Positions 9,156 to 18,306 of a stretch of DNA of 64,000 nt are shown one piece after another. The DNA is from Xanthomonas sp. 3793. Its GTDB lineage: Bacteria > Pseudomonadota > Gammaproteobacteria > Xanthomonadales > Xanthomonadaceae. Location: positions 248,001-312,000 of the forward strand of contig NZ_JANTYU010000004.1 of the NCBI RefSeq assembly GCF_024806835.1, given 5' to 3'. The notes under the pieces were generated by a model. It had not been told where the DNA came from and ran no database searches. It saw only the letters and a list, made by a program, of their open reading frames with translations. Numbering within the stretch: the first letter of the stretch is position 1; each line of letters starts with the position of its first letter. A program made the position numbers and the translations under genes.

Positions 9156-9484
9156 GTTCCCCGCCCCTCATCCGTGCCGCTGGCCATGCGTGCCGGTATG
9201 TACCGGCAGGCCTGGGGCAATCTATCACCGGGGTTTTCGGACCGCCCTAGGTGGATTCCCCACAGCTGCCGGTCGGACCATGACACCGGGAGGCATTCAA
9301 TTGAAACAATGAATGCCCAGCATGATCTGTATGGCTTGGGGCATGAAGCACTGGCATTGCAGCCTGGCTGGGGCATGGTCCGGTGACTCGGCCACGCCAG
9401 GCCGATCAGCCGAAGCGTCCCATGCCCTGATACGTTCAGGCCGTCGAGTATAAATATAGAACCCGATGGTCTAGTATTGACCGT
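9156..9484. other. Divergent promoter region, GGDEF gene / TetR gene
   Basis: About 330 bases with no credible gene. An AT-rich stretch TATAAATATAG (from about 9450) could be a -10 region for the TetR gene, with a small dyad just after it. Nothing else is recognisable. Confidence 0.5.
9468..9482. promoter_or_regulatory. Possible TetR autoregulatory dyad GGTC-N7-GACC
   Basis: A short dyad immediately upstream of the TetR start codon at 9485. The position would suit autorepression, but the arms are only 4 bp, so the support is weak. Confidence 0.25.
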
Positions 9485-10138
9485 ATGTCCAGCTCGCCCT
9501 CCCTCAAGTCCAAGGCCAAGAGCAACGGCCCCGGGCGTCCCAAGGACCTTGGGAAACGTGCCGCCATCCTCGGCGCTGCCCGCGCGCTCTTTATGGAGCA
9601 AGGCTATGCCGGGGTCAGCATGGATGGCATCGCCGCCCAGGCCGGCGTCTCCAAGCTCACCGTCTACAGCCACTTCGGCGACAAGGAGAGCCTGTTTTCC
9701 GAGGCGATCCGCGCGCAGTGCCAGGAGATGATGCCGGACGACCTGTTCGACCACGCGCCCAAGGGCGCACTGCGCGACCAGTTGATCGAAATCGCCCATG
9801 CGTTCTTCGCCATGGTCAGCACCGAGTCGGCCATTTCCACGCACCGCATGATGATGGCGCCAGGCACCGGCGATGTGCATGTTCGCGAAATGTTCTGGGA
9901 AGCCGGCCCCAAGCGGACCCAACAGGCGTTGGCGGATTTTCTGTCTGCGCGCGTGGCCGACGGCCAGCTCGACATCGCCGATCTGGCGCGCGCGGCCTCG
10001 CAATTCTTCTGCCTGCTCAAGGGCGAGCTGTATGCCCTGATGATGTGCGGCCTGCACGGCCAGCCCACCCGCGCGCAGGTGGATGAGCACATCCAGTCCA
10101 GCGTGGACTTCTTTTTGAGGGCGTATGCGCCCCGCTGA
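9485..10138 (+). CDS. TetR/AcrR-family transcriptional regulator
   Basis: A 217-residue regulator with a basic N-terminal tail rich in Ser and Lys. Next comes the TetR HTH: KRAAILGAARALFMEQGYAG, VSMDGIAAQAGVSKLTVYSHF and GDKESLFSEAI (residues about 20-75). The remainder is the all-helical ligand and dimerisation domain. The following genes on the same strand are a Pcm-like methyltransferase and a TolC-type channel. Control of the efflux channel or of itself is plausible from context but not shown. A 128-bp gap before the next gene suggests a separate promoter there. Confidence 0.92.
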   Translation: MSSSPSLKSKAKSNGPGRPKDLGKRAAILGAARALFMEQGYAGVSMDGIAAQAGVSKLTVYSHFGDKESLFSEAIRAQCQEMMPDDLFDHAPKGALRDQLIEIAHAFFAMVSTESAISTHRMMMAPGTGDVHVREMFWEAGPKRTQQALADFLSARVADGQLDIADLARAASQFFCLLKGELYALMMCGLHGQPTRAQVDEHIQSSVDFFLRAYAPR

Positions 10139-10266
10139 TCGCCCCCGGCCTTTGGTGGCGATGACTTCCGGCACTGCGCCAGCGGCCGGCGCGCAGCGAT
10201 GCTAGATGCGCCAGTTGCCCCGTGCACCGGTAAAATGTTCGCCCCACCGCGTTGGATAACCGCACC

Positions 10267-10923
10267 ATGACGATCGATTTCACCCAGGCCCGCGAAAAGA
10301 TGGTCGAACAGCAGATCCGGCCGTGGGACGTACTGGACCTGCGCGTGCTCGACGTGCTGGCGCGCCTGCCGCGCGAGGCCTTCGTGCCGGACGCCTACAA
10401 GACCCTGGCCTATGTCGACGTGGAAATTCCGCTGTCGGCCGGCGACAAGATGATGAAGCCGGTGGTCGAGGGCCGCATGTTGCAGGCGCTGGATCTGCAG
10501 CCGGGCGAAGACGTGCTGGAAGTCGGCACCGGCACCGGATTTTCCACCGCCTGCCTGGGCGCACTCGCGCGCGAAGTGGTCAGCCTGGAGATCGACCCGG
10601 CACTGGCCGCCGCCGCGCGCGCCAACCTGGACGCCACCGGTCTGGGCAGCAATGTCCGCATCGAAACCGCCGATGTGTTCGGCTGGCAGAGCGAGCGGCG
10701 CTTCGACGCCATCTGCGTGACCGGCGCGGTCGATACGCTGCCGGCCCAGTGGCTGCAGTGGTTGCGCCCCAACGGCCGGCTGTTTGTGGTGCGCGGTCAC
10801 GCACCGGTGATGGAAGCCGTCCTGGTCCGTGGCGACGTCAACGCCCCGCGCATCGAATCGTTGTTCGAAACCGACCTCGCCTATCTCCAGGGCGCCGCAC
10901 CGACGCCCCGATTCCAATTCTGA
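10267..10923 (+). CDS. Protein-L-isoaspartate O-methyltransferase family protein
   Basis: A 218-residue SAM-dependent methyltransferase of the Pcm family, which converts damaged isoaspartyl residues for repair. The N terminus REKMVEQQIRPWDVLD, the segment PREAFVPDAYKTLAY and motif I VLEVGTGTGFSTACLGALA are characteristic. ATG 10267 matches the family start better than an in-frame TTG 15 bases earlier. The tolC-like gene starts 20 bp after its stop codon, so the two are probably cotranscribed. Divergent Pcm relatives beside tolC may not all keep isoaspartyl specificity, so the substrate is inferred. Confidence 0.9.
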   Translation: MTIDFTQAREKMVEQQIRPWDVLDLRVLDVLARLPREAFVPDAYKTLAYVDVEIPLSAGDKMMKPVVEGRMLQALDLQPGEDVLEVGTGTGFSTACLGALAREVVSLEIDPALAAAARANLDATGLGSNVRIETADVFGWQSERRFDAICVTGAVDTLPAQWLQWLRPNGRLFVVRGHAPVMEAVLVRGDVNAPRIESLFETDLAYLQGAAPTPRFQF

Positions 10924-10943
10924 TTCCCAAGGAAGCTTCCCCG

Positions 10944-12326
10944 ATGATCCGCCGATCCCTCGCCCTGGCCCTGGCCGCCGCCCTGTCACCGATGGCCGCG
11001 CACGCCACCGATCTGCTGCAGGTGTACGAAATGGCCCGCAATGGCGACCCGCAGCTGGCCGTGGCCGAGTCCACGCGGCTGGTGAATCGGGAGGGACAGG
11101 TGCAGGCGCGTGCGGCGTTGTTGCCGCAGCTGGACGGTAGCGCCGGGTACACCCAGGCACATCGCGAGCTGGAAGGCGTGGATGGCCGCTCAACGACCAA
11201 GCAGCGGCAGTACACGGTTCAGGGCAGCCAGACCATCTTCAACTGGGCGCAGTTCGCTAACCTGCGCGCGCAGCGCGAAGTGGCCAAGGCAGCAGACTTC
11301 ACCTTGGAATCGGCCAACAACGATCTGATCACCCGCACCTCTGCGGCGTACTTCCAGGTGTTGGTCGGTATCGAGTCGCTGGCTGCAGCAGAAACCAATG
11401 AAGCAGCCGCCAAGAAGCAGTTCGACTACGCCGACAAGCGCCTGGAAGTGGGCCTGGCGCCGATCACCGACGTGCACGAAGCACGTGCCCAGTACGACCA
11501 GGCACGTGCCGACACCATCAACGCACGCAATACGCTGAAGGATTACTACCAGGCGTTGACCGAACTCACCGGCCAGCCGGTGGTGGGCCTGCGTGCGCTG
11601 CCAGAAGATTTCCGGCCGGAAGTACCGGCGGCTTACAGCAATGTCGACCAATTGGTGGCCAGCGCCATCGCCGACAACCCGGCATTGAAGGCGCAGCAGT
11701 TGCAGGTCAGCGCAGCCGAGGCACAGGTCAATGCGGCGCGTGCCGGCCATTACCCCACCCTGAGCCTGGGCGCCAATATCGGCCGCAGCAATAGCTGGGG
11801 CGGCCAGGGTACGGTCGATCAGGCCGCAGGCAACTTCACCACCGCGGGCCGCGACATCGATACCGATTCGGTAGGCATCACCCTCTCGATCCCGATCTTT
11901 GCGGGCGGTGCAACGCAGTCGGCCGTGCGCCAGGCGTTATCGCGTCGCGATATCCAGCAAGACACCTACGAACAACAGAAGCGCGCGCTGGACCGCAATA
12001 CGCGCAATGCCTATCAGACCGTGGTGGCCGGCATCAGCGAAGTGGAAGCGCGCCGGCTTGCCGTGGTCTCTGCGCAGGCCGCCTACGATGCCTCGCAGGT
12101 GGGCCTGGAAGTCGGCACGCGGACCGTGCTGGACGTGGTGCAGAACCAGCGCACCCTGTTCCAGGCGCAGTTGAACTACGCGCAGTCGCGCTACACCTTC
12201 CTGCAGAATCGTCTGCTGCTCGGCCAGGCCATCGGCAAACTCGACATCACCGACCTGCAGGACGTGAATCGCCTGCTGTCGCAGGATGCCGAGTCCAAGC
12301 TGCAGGGCAGCGGTTCGTTGCAGTAA
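10944..12326 (+). CDS. tolC: TolC-family outer-membrane efflux channel
   Basis: A 460-residue outer-membrane channel for type I secretion and tripartite efflux. ATG 10944 is preceded by AAGGA and opens a clean signal peptide (MIRRSLALALAAALSPMAAHA). The mature part has the two repeated outer-membrane-efflux-protein halves with long helices, including DLLQVYEMARNGDPQLAVAE at the start and the ASQVGLEVGTRTVLDVVQNQ signature late in the protein. No periplasmic adaptor or inner-membrane pump gene is next to it, so it probably serves several systems. A strong terminator follows. Confidence 0.94.
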   Translation: MIRRSLALALAAALSPMAAHATDLLQVYEMARNGDPQLAVAESTRLVNREGQVQARAALLPQLDGSAGYTQAHRELEGVDGRSTTKQRQYTVQGSQTIFNWAQFANLRAQREVAKAADFTLESANNDLITRTSAAYFQVLVGIESLAAAETNEAAAKKQFDYADKRLEVGLAPITDVHEARAQYDQARADTINARNTLKDYYQALTELTGQPVVGLRALPEDFRPEVPAAYSNVDQLVASAIADNPALKAQQLQVSAAEAQVNAARAGHYPTLSLGANIGRSNSWGGQGTVDQAAGNFTTAGRDIDTDSVGITLSIPIFAGGATQSAVRQALSRRDIQQDTYEQQKRALDRNTRNAYQTVVAGISEVEARRLAVVSAQAAYDASQVGLEVGTRTVLDVVQNQRTLFQAQLNYAQSRYTFLQNRLLLGQAIGKLDITDLQDVNRLLSQDAESKLQGSGSLQ

Positions 12327-12343
12327 GACGATCCGAGATGTCA

Positions 12344-12374
12344 CGCAAGAGGCGGGCTCAGGCCCGCCTTTTGC
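12344..12374 (+). terminator. Intrinsic terminator after tolC
   Basis: Stem GGCGGGC/GCCCGCC (12351-12368) with a four-base loop and a TTTT tail, extended by CGCAA/TTGCG pairing outside. It starts 18 bases after the tolC stop codon. Confidence 0.88.
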
Positions 12375-12477
12375 GTGTGTGACTTGTCAGCCACTGCAAG
12401 ACAGTGAAGTTCGACTGGCTTGAGGGGACTCACCGCTGCATCGGTTGCAGAGCAGTGATCTGCGGCTTCGCTGCAGG

Positions 12478-12584
12478 GTCCTTGCCCGCCCACCATCGCG
12501 GGACACGCTGCAAGTACGTCCTTGTAAGCTCTTTGACGGCATCCATGCCGCCAAAGGTCCCGCGACGGTGAGCGGGCAAGGACC
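12478..12584. repeat. Composite palindromic repeat A3
   Basis: Perfect outer arms GGTCCTTGCCCGC (12478-12490) and GCGGGCAAGGACC (12572-12584), inner arms TCGCGGGAC/GTCCCGCGA, and core CTTTGACGGC/GCCGCCAAAG (12531-12556). On the minus strand the similarity to the 34 kb and 60 kb copies continues leftward to about 12650 (a CTGCTTTATCGAA tract and an ACCGCACCAGA tract). Confidence 0.88.
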
Positions 12585-12654
12585 AGTCACGATGGTTGGT
12601 GCTCATCACTTTCGATAAAGCAGCCAGCAAGTGGTCTGGTGCGGTGTCCTCGCC

Positions 12655-12735
12655 GCTTGCGGCACCGTTGGTGGCATAAATGCCGCCACCGAGTCCCCAG
12701 GGACGGGTTCGCGGCGTGTCCCGCGAGCGGTGCGG
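12655..12735. repeat. Composite palindromic repeat A4 (diverged)
   Basis: It has the core GGTGGCATAAATGCCGCC and the GGGACGGGTTCGCGGCGTG then TCCCGC framework of the family, but a degenerate core loop and shorter outer arms (GGCACCG/CGGTGC). Confidence 0.65.
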
Positions 12736-12912
12736 GCATTGCACACTCGACCAATTCGGCTTGGGGCTCTCCAGACGACGCTAAAGGCGGCCAACCACAC
12801 GACTGCACCATCGCCACGTTTTGTCAGTCGTCCAGAGACCGCTGGACGATCTGATTTGGGATGACTGCGGCGGCTTCTCTGCAATGATGCAGCACGCACT
12901 CGGGTACATCTT

Positions 12913-14229
12913 TCAAGACGTCACACCATCGCCAGCCACGGCCGGCAGGTCCGGTGCGATCTGCACCAGCGTGCGGGCGACCGCACCCTTGCCATTGGCG
13001 ACCAGCGCAAGGCCGGCGGCAGCCATCGCTTCGCGCTGCGCCGGGTCGCCGAGCAAACGTGCGAGATCGCGATAGACGCAGTCGGCATCCTCGCAGATAG
13101 CCACTGCGTCGGCGTCGCGCATGCGCCGCGAGATTTCGGAAAAATTATGCAGATGCGGGCCGGTGACCGCCGGCGTGCCGACTGCCGCAGGTTCGAGCAG
13201 GTTGTGTCCGCCGATCGGCTGCAGGCTGCCGCCGACGAAAGCGACCTGCGCGCATGCGTAGAAGCTCATCAGTTCGCCCAGCGTATCGAGCACGAAGACC
13301 GTGTCGCGCGCTTGCGGCCATTGCTGCGCCTTGCGTGTAGCCACGCGCCAGCCGCGCTCGCGCGCCAGTGCCTCCACTTTCGGAAAGCGCTCGGGATGAC
13401 GTGGCGCCCACAGCAGCAGCAGGTCCGGGAACTGCGTCAGCAACTGCGCATGGATATCGGCCACCGCCGCCTCTTCGCCTTCATGCGTGCTGGCGGCAAT
13501 CCACACCGGCCGGGTTGCCGGCACATGGCTGCGGAACTGCGCGACCAGCGCCTGCAATTGGTCGGGGGCGGCGATGTCGAATTTGAGATTGCCCAGCGCC
13601 ACGACCTGGTCCGGGCGTGCGCCAAGGGTGATGAAGCGCTCCGCATCGTCGTGCGACTGCGCCGCCACGCAGGTCACCGTGCGCAGCGCGCGGCTGATCA
13701 AGGGCGCCAGCACGCGGTAGCCACGCAGCGAGCGCGCCGACAGGCGTGCGTTGAGGATGTACAGCGGGATCTTGCGGTCGCGGCAACCGAACAACATGTT
13801 CGGCCATAGCTCGGTTTCCAGGATCAACGCCAGGCGCGGGCGGAAATGCTCGAGAAACCGCCCCACGCTGCCGGGTACGTCGTAGGGCAGATACACATGG
13901 TCCACCGCATCGCCCCATACCGCGCGCACGCGCTCGGAACCGGTAGGCGTGATGGTGGTGATCACCCAGCGGATATCCGGGCGCTGCGCTCGCAGGGCGT
14001 TGACCAGCGGCGCGGCCGCATTGACCTCGCCCACCGACACCGCATGCACCCACACCCGTGGACGTCCGCAGGCATGCGTGTACGAGGCGTAGCGCTCGTT
14101 CCAGCGGTTGAAGTATTCGCGCACACGGAAACCGCGCCACACCAGGTGGTACACCGTGACCGGCAACAACAGGTAGAGCAGCGCCGAGTACAGCCCGCGC
14201 AACAGCCATTCGATCGGGTCTTTCCGCAT
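12913..14229 (-). CDS. waaA: 3-deoxy-D-manno-octulosonic acid (Kdo) transferase WaaA
   Basis: A GT30 enzyme that adds Kdo to lipid IVA at the inner face of the cytoplasmic membrane. The start at 14229 (MRKDPIEWLLRGLYSALLYL) gives 438 residues with an N-terminal membrane anchor. Family motifs seen are VHAVSVGEVNAA, LILETELWPNMLF with the conserved Glu, and GGHNLLEPAAVGTP in the nucleotide-sugar domain. The open frame extends 19 codons further, but those lack homology to the anchor. It is divergent from the lpxL-like gene with 76 bp between starts, so lipid A acylation and Kdo addition share one control region. Confidence 0.95.
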   Translation of the reverse strand: MRKDPIEWLLRGLYSALLYLLLPVTVYHLVWRGFRVREYFNRWNERYASYTHACGRPRVWVHAVSVGEVNAAAPLVNALRAQRPDIRWVITTITPTGSERVRAVWGDAVDHVYLPYDVPGSVGRFLEHFRPRLALILETELWPNMLFGCRDRKIPLYILNARLSARSLRGYRVLAPLISRALRTVTCVAAQSHDDAERFITLGARPDQVVALGNLKFDIAAPDQLQALVAQFRSHVPATRPVWIAASTHEGEEAAVADIHAQLLTQFPDLLLLWAPRHPERFPKVEALARERGWRVATRKAQQWPQARDTVFVLDTLGELMSFYACAQVAFVGGSLQPIGGHNLLEPAAVGTPAVTGPHLHNFSEISRRMRDADAVAICEDADCVYRDLARLLGDPAQREAMAAAGLALVANGKGAVARTLVQIAPDLPAVAGDGVTS

Positions 14230-14305
14230 CCGTGCAGGATACGGGAGCGCCCGCACGTGCGCATGTGCACGCTGTCCGATGCGCACGATCCCTTAGAATT
14301 GCACC

Positions 14306-15226
14306 ATGTCCGAGCCCGCAAACGTCGCCGTCCGCCCCTCCCTGCGCAACCCCAGGCACTGGCCCATGTATCTGGGCCTTGCGGTGATGGTGCTGGCCGG
14401 GCGCCTGCCCTGGACACTGCAGCGCGCAATAGGGCGTGGCGTTGGCTGGATCGCGATGCGCGTGGCGGGCACGCGTCGGCGCGCGGCCGAGGTCAACCTC
14501 AAGCTGTGCTTTCCCGAGCAGGACGATGCCTGGCGGGCGCGACTGCTGCGCGACAGTTTCGATGCGCTGGGCGTGGGCCTGTTTGAGTTCGCGCGCGCCT
14601 GGTGGGGCAGCATCGAGGTCATTCGCCCGGGCGTGCAGGTCGAAGGGCTGGAACATCTGCAGCAGTTGCAGGAGCAAAAACGCGGCGTGCTGCTGGTGTC
14701 AGGACACTTCATGACACTGGAAATGTGTGGGCGCCTGCTCTGCGACCATGTGCCGCTGGCCGGCATGTACCGCAAGCATCGCAACCCGGTGTTCGAATGG
14801 GCGGTCAAGCGCGGGCGGCTGCGCTACGCCACGCACATGTTCGCCAACGAGGATCTGCGCGCCACCATCAAGCACCTCAAACGCGGCGGTTTCCTGTGGT
14901 ACGCGCCGGACCAGGACATGCGCGGCAAGGACACCGTGTTCGTGCCGTTCTTCGGGCATCCGGCCTCCACCATCACGGCCACCCACCAGCTGGCGCGGCT
15001 GACCGGTTGCGCGGTAGTGCCGTACTTCCATCGCCGCGAAGGCGGCCGCTACATCCTCAAGATCGCACCGCCGCTGGCAGGCATTCCGTCGGAGGATGTG
15101 ATCGCCGATACCACGCAGGTCAATGCGGCGATCGAGGACATGGTGCGCGAGGCGCCGGACCAATACCTGTGGATCCATCGCCGCTTCAAGCGTCAGCCGG
15201 GTGGGCGCAGCGCGTTCTATCAATGA
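14306..15226 (+). CDS. Lipid A biosynthesis acyltransferase, LpxL/HtrB family
   Basis: A 306-residue inner-membrane acyltransferase that transfers a secondary acyl chain to Kdo2-lipid IVA. The N-terminal hydrophobic anchor (MYLGLAVMVLAGRLPWTL) is followed by the HX4E catalytic motif in SGHFMTLEM (residues about 131-139) and by GFLWYAPDQDMRGKDTVFVPFFG, here given as the family's D-Q-D/FVPFFG region. The C-terminal YLWIHRRFKRQP is typical. LpxL, LpxM and LpxP cannot be told apart from sequence alone. The divergent waaA neighbour fits the Kdo-dependent step. Confidence 0.93.
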   Translation: MSEPANVAVRPSLRNPRHWPMYLGLAVMVLAGRLPWTLQRAIGRGVGWIAMRVAGTRRRAAEVNLKLCFPEQDDAWRARLLRDSFDALGVGLFEFARAWWGSIEVIRPGVQVEGLEHLQQLQEQKRGVLLVSGHFMTLEMCGRLLCDHVPLAGMYRKHRNPVFEWAVKRGRLRYATHMFANEDLRATIKHLKRGGFLWYAPDQDMRGKDTVFVPFFGHPASTITATHQLARLTGCAVVPYFHRREGGRYILKIAPPLAGIPSEDVIADTTQVNAAIEDMVREAPDQYLWIHRRFKRQPGGRSAFYQ

Positions 15227-15299
15227 ACCGGCGCTGCGGGGATGACAGACCGCGCAGGCGACGTCGCGCACCGACACGCGCCATTTCAATGCAGGCCAA

Positions 15300-16634
15300 T
15301 CAGCCCGGCGGCGTCTGATCCGCATCGTCGTTGAGCAATGCGCCGGCATACAAGCCGGCCAGCATCAGGCTCAGCCCGCCCCAGAAGCTGGAGTAGAACG
15401 CCAGATGGGTATTGAGCGGGAACACGGTGGCCACCAGCGCAATCATCGCCGGGCGCGCCTGCTCGCGTGCAGCCACACTCGAATAGCGCCACGCACGCCA
15501 CGCCTGCGCCGCACCGGCCAGCCATAGCAGCAAGCCGATCACACCGGTTTCGGCGAGGATTTCCAGCACGATCTGGTGCGCGTGGAAAGCCGGGCCATCG
15601 CCCCAGGCCGGCGCCTGTGCCGGCGCCGGATTGCAGGCCGGGTACGCCTGTCGAAACCCGCGCGCGCCCACGCCGTTGAGCGGATGCGCGCGGATCATGC
15701 ACAACGCCGCGCCCCAGATCTGGCCGCGCCCGGACAAGGCCTGATCCACGCCCTGGTCGCCATTGCCGAACGCCAGCGTCGTGCGCTGGATGCGCTCTCG
15801 CGCCTGCGGTGCCAACGCCACCACGCCACCGGCAAGCAGCACCCCGGCCACCGCAACTGCCAGCAGGCGCCGGCCGCCCAGCAGTTGCCAGCCGGACAGC
15901 AGCACGATCACGCCGTAGGTGATCCACGAGGCACGCGACCCAGCCAACACCAGCACCACGCCGACCGCCGCCGCAGCGCCTGCCCAGGCCCAGACGTTGC
16001 GTCGTCCCAGCGCCAACAGCAGGAAGGGCGACAGGCTGGCCAGGGTCTGCCCGAACTTGAGATTGCACGGCCCCAGCACGCCACTGAGGCGGTCGACCAG
16101 TGCCAGCTCCTGCGGCGTGCACAGCCCATGGCCGCTGATCAGTTGCTTGAGTTGATCCAGCGCGAAGAACAATGGGCTGCTGCCGATGGCGGCCTGCAAC
16201 AGCGCATCCAGCGTCCACACCCCGCCGATCGCCGCCAGGCCGATAAAGGTGCGGCGGCGCCGCTGCGCGTTTGCGACCGCAATCGCGCACAGCCACATGA
16301 AAGGCAGATAGCGCAGGTCGGTGGCCGACTTGCGCAGCGCGCGACCGACATCCACCGCATCGAACGCGGACAGCATCTGCGGCAGCCAGTACGCAAAGAA
16401 CAGCACGCTGGTCAGCGCCCAGGCCGCACCGCTGAGCAGCCGCGTGCCGCCGCGAAAACGTGCGTGCAGCAAACGGTAGGCTGCAAACAGTGCGCCCAGC
16501 GACAGCACGGTTTCGGCCAGGCCGGGTGTGGGCCACAGCGCGACAAACAGGAGCACCCACAGCGGCGCCCAACGCCCGGCATCGGGCGTGAGTGCGGGCG
16601 CGCTTACGGGTGCGTCAACGGCGGAGTTCGTCAT
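15300..16634 (-). CDS. O-antigen ligase/polymerase-like membrane protein
   Basis: A 444-residue polytopic protein with about ten to twelve hydrophobic helices and a Wzy_C-type periplasmic loop holding LSGRGQIWGAALCMIRAHPL and GVGARGFRQAYP. A conserved GSRASW segment lies before it. WaaL ligases join O-antigen to lipid A-core and Wzy polymerases extend it, and both share this fold. Its start overlaps the end of the GT4 glycosyltransferase by 20 bp, placing it in an LPS-core operon and favouring ligase function. The assignment to ligase over polymerase is inference. Confidence 0.82.
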   Translation of the reverse strand: MTNSAVDAPVSAPALTPDAGRWAPLWVLLFVALWPTPGLAETVLSLGALFAAYRLLHARFRGGTRLLSGAAWALTSVLFFAYWLPQMLSAFDAVDVGRALRKSATDLRYLPFMWLCAIAVANAQRRRRTFIGLAAIGGVWTLDALLQAAIGSSPLFFALDQLKQLISGHGLCTPQELALVDRLSGVLGPCNLKFGQTLASLSPFLLLALGRRNVWAWAGAAAAVGVVLVLAGSRASWITYGVIVLLSGWQLLGGRRLLAVAVAGVLLAGGVVALAPQARERIQRTTLAFGNGDQGVDQALSGRGQIWGAALCMIRAHPLNGVGARGFRQAYPACNPAPAQAPAWGDGPAFHAHQIVLEILAETGVIGLLLWLAGAAQAWRAWRYSSVAAREQARPAMIALVATVFPLNTHLAFYSSFWGGLSLMLAGLYAGALLNDDADQTPPG

Positions 16635-17727
16635 AGACCTTCAAGGTGGCCGATTGCATGGCCTGCAACGTATAGGGGAGCACCGCCGGCGGTGTCGGCG
16701 GATGCTGCAGAAGCCCAAGCGCCTGGGCGCGCAACGCATCGGTATCGAAGGCCGGCACCGCGCCGCCAGGCTGCAGCTCGGAGAGTAGTTCGCCAACGCC
16801 GCCATGCGCCCAGCCCAGCACCGGCCGGCCCACCGACAAGGCCTCGACCACGGTACGGCCGAAGGCTTCGGGTTTGCGCGACAGCTGCAGCACCAGATCG
16901 CTGGCGGCATAGGCATCGGCGATGCGCGCGGTGGGCGCGGTGAAGGCGACCGCCTCGGCCACACCCAATCGCGCTGCTTCGGCTTCCAGCTCGCGCACAT
17001 ACGCCTCGCGCCCCGGCTCGCGTGCACCCGGCAGCCACAACCAGGCAGGCACGCCGGCAGCGCGCACATCGGCCAGCAGTTGCAGGCCATCGGCATGCCC
17101 CTTCAAGCGCGTACCGCGCCCCGGCAACAGCAGCAGCGGCGCGTCGGAAGGCAGCCCGGGCAGCAGGGTCTGGGCCCAGCTGCGTGCGCGCCGATCCGGT
17201 CGCAGGCGACGCGGAAACTGTGCGATGTCGACGCCGCGCGGAATCGTGCGCAGACGGTTTGGATCGGTTTGCGGGTAATGCGTGCAGACATAGTCGCGCA
17301 CGGTCTGCGAGACGCAGATGACGCGTTCGCCATAGGTCATCACCGCACTGTAGCGGCTGGGCGAGTTGAGTCCGTGCACGGTGGTGACCAGGCGCGGACG
17401 CGTGGCGGCAGGCAGGCCGCGCAGCGCGTACCAGCCCAGCCAGGCCGGCAGCCGCGAACGCGCGTGCACGATGTCGGCGCCGAGTTCGGCGAACAGACGG
17501 CGCAAACCGACCACATGGCGCAGTGTCAGCAGCGACTTGCGGCCGATATCCAGGGTGAGGTGCTCACCGCCGGCGTCCAGCAATTGCGGAACCAGGCGCC
17601 CCCCCGCCGACACGACCACGGCGCGATGGCCGGCGCGCACCAGCGCAGCGGTCACTTCCAGGGTGGAGCGTTCCACGCCGCCGGACTGCAGCGCCGGCAG
17701 CAGTTGCACCACGGTCAGGCGGTGCAT
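16615..17727 (-). CDS. Glycosyltransferase family 4 (probable LPS core)
   Basis: A 370-residue GT-B glycosyltransferase. The start at 17727 opens MHRLTVVQLLPALQSGGVER, the GG loop of the acceptor domain. The C-terminal domain has the EX7E signature region SRKPEAFGRTVVEALSVGRP followed by GWAHGGVGEL. It lies 10 bp after the zinc-finger gene and overlaps the ligase-like gene. Upstream in-frame codons are the antisense of the zinc-finger gene and were excluded. The sugar donor and acceptor cannot be predicted; an LPS-core role is inferred from waaA, the lpxL-like gene and the ligase-like gene nearby. Confidence 0.9.
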   Translation of the reverse strand: MHRLTVVQLLPALQSGGVERSTLEVTAALVRAGHRAVVVSAGGRLVPQLLDAGGEHLTLDIGRKSLLTLRHVVGLRRLFAELGADIVHARSRLPAWLGWYALRGLPAATRPRLVTTVHGLNSPSRYSAVMTYGERVICVSQTVRDYVCTHYPQTDPNRLRTIPRGVDIAQFPRRLRPDRRARSWAQTLLPGLPSDAPLLLLPGRGTRLKGHADGLQLLADVRAAGVPAWLWLPGAREPGREAYVRELEAEAARLGVAEAVAFTAPTARIADAYAASDLVLQLSRKPEAFGRTVVEALSVGRPVLGWAHGGVGELLSELQPGGAVPAFDTDALRAQALGLLQHPPTPPAVLPYTLQAMQSATLKVYDELRR

Positions 17728-17737
17728 CCGGCCAGGA

Positions 17738-17935
17738 TCAGTCGGCGAGCACGAACAACGCGCCGCAGTACGGGCACTTGGCCTCGCCGTTGGGTTCGTC
17801 CTCGATCGGCAGGTACACACGCGGATGCGAGTTCCACAGCGCCATCTGCGGCGTCGGGCAGCTCAGCGGCAGGTCTGCCCGCTGCACGGTGTAACGCTTT
17901 TCGGCATTGGCGGGCGCGGTGGCGGTCTGGCTCAT
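17738..17935 (-). CDS. Zinc-finger domain protein (zf-CHCC type)
   Basis: A 65-residue protein with the C-x(n)-H-x(n)-C-x2-C zinc-ligand arrangement of the zf-CHCC family: CPTPQMALWNSHPRVYLPI, then KCPYCGALFVL. Homologues include a mitochondrial complex I subunit, but the bacterial role is unknown. I chose the ATG at 17935 (MSQTATAP); another ATG lies three codons upstream at 17944. It sits between the small lipoprotein and the GT4 gene on the same strand and is probably cotranscribed with the latter (10-bp gap). Confidence 0.88.
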   Translation of the reverse strand: MSQTATAPANAEKRYTVQRADLPLSCPTPQMALWNSHPRVYLPIEDEPNGEAKCPYCGALFVLAD

Positions 17936-18039
17936 GGCGTACATCGCAAGCGGTGGGGAACGGCCAGCATTCTAGCAGCGCTGGCCGTTGCAAGAGCGGC
18001 CGCGGCACCGATCGGTGCCGCAGCACGCCGCTTGGCGCC

Positions 18040-18306
18040 TCACTGGTTCCGCTTGCCGAAGTTCGGCTTGATCGGGTCGGCACGCATGCCGGTGGACTCC
18101 GCTCGCCTGGCGGGATCGCAGCGCGAATCGTGCTGGCTGCGCGCACCGGTGGCGCCAGCCGGCGCCACCGGGCCATCGTCGTTGCCCACCAGGCAATCGG
18201 CAGGCGGAGACGACGCGTCCGCCGTCGCCCAATCGTCACTTGCACAGCCCGACAGCAGCATGCTGGCGGCCACCACGGCGCTCCTGAGACCCATCGACCA
18301 CTTCAT
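18040..18306 (-). CDS. Small hypothetical lipoprotein
   Basis: An 88-residue protein whose N terminus MKWSMGLRSAVVAASMLLSGC carries a lipobox (LLSGC, Cys about residue 21). It should be lipidated and anchored in the envelope. The mature part is short, polar and rich in Ala, Ser, Asp and Pro, and I recognise no domain. It is the first gene upstream of the zinc-finger/GT4/ligase cluster on the minus strand (105 bp gap) and is divergent from the GH92 gene. Confidence 0.72.
   Translation of the reverse strand: MKWSMGLRSAVVAASMLLSGCASDDWATADASSPPADCLVGNDDGPVAPAGATGARSQHDSRCDPARRAESTGMRADPIKPNFGKRNQ

Larger units (their letters stand above)
12375..12912. other. Gene-free, repeat-rich tolC/waaA convergent spacer
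   Basis: It contains composite elements A3 and A4 (listed separately) and no coding frame. The remaining bases from about 12735 to 12912 show nothing I recognise. Confidence 0.7.
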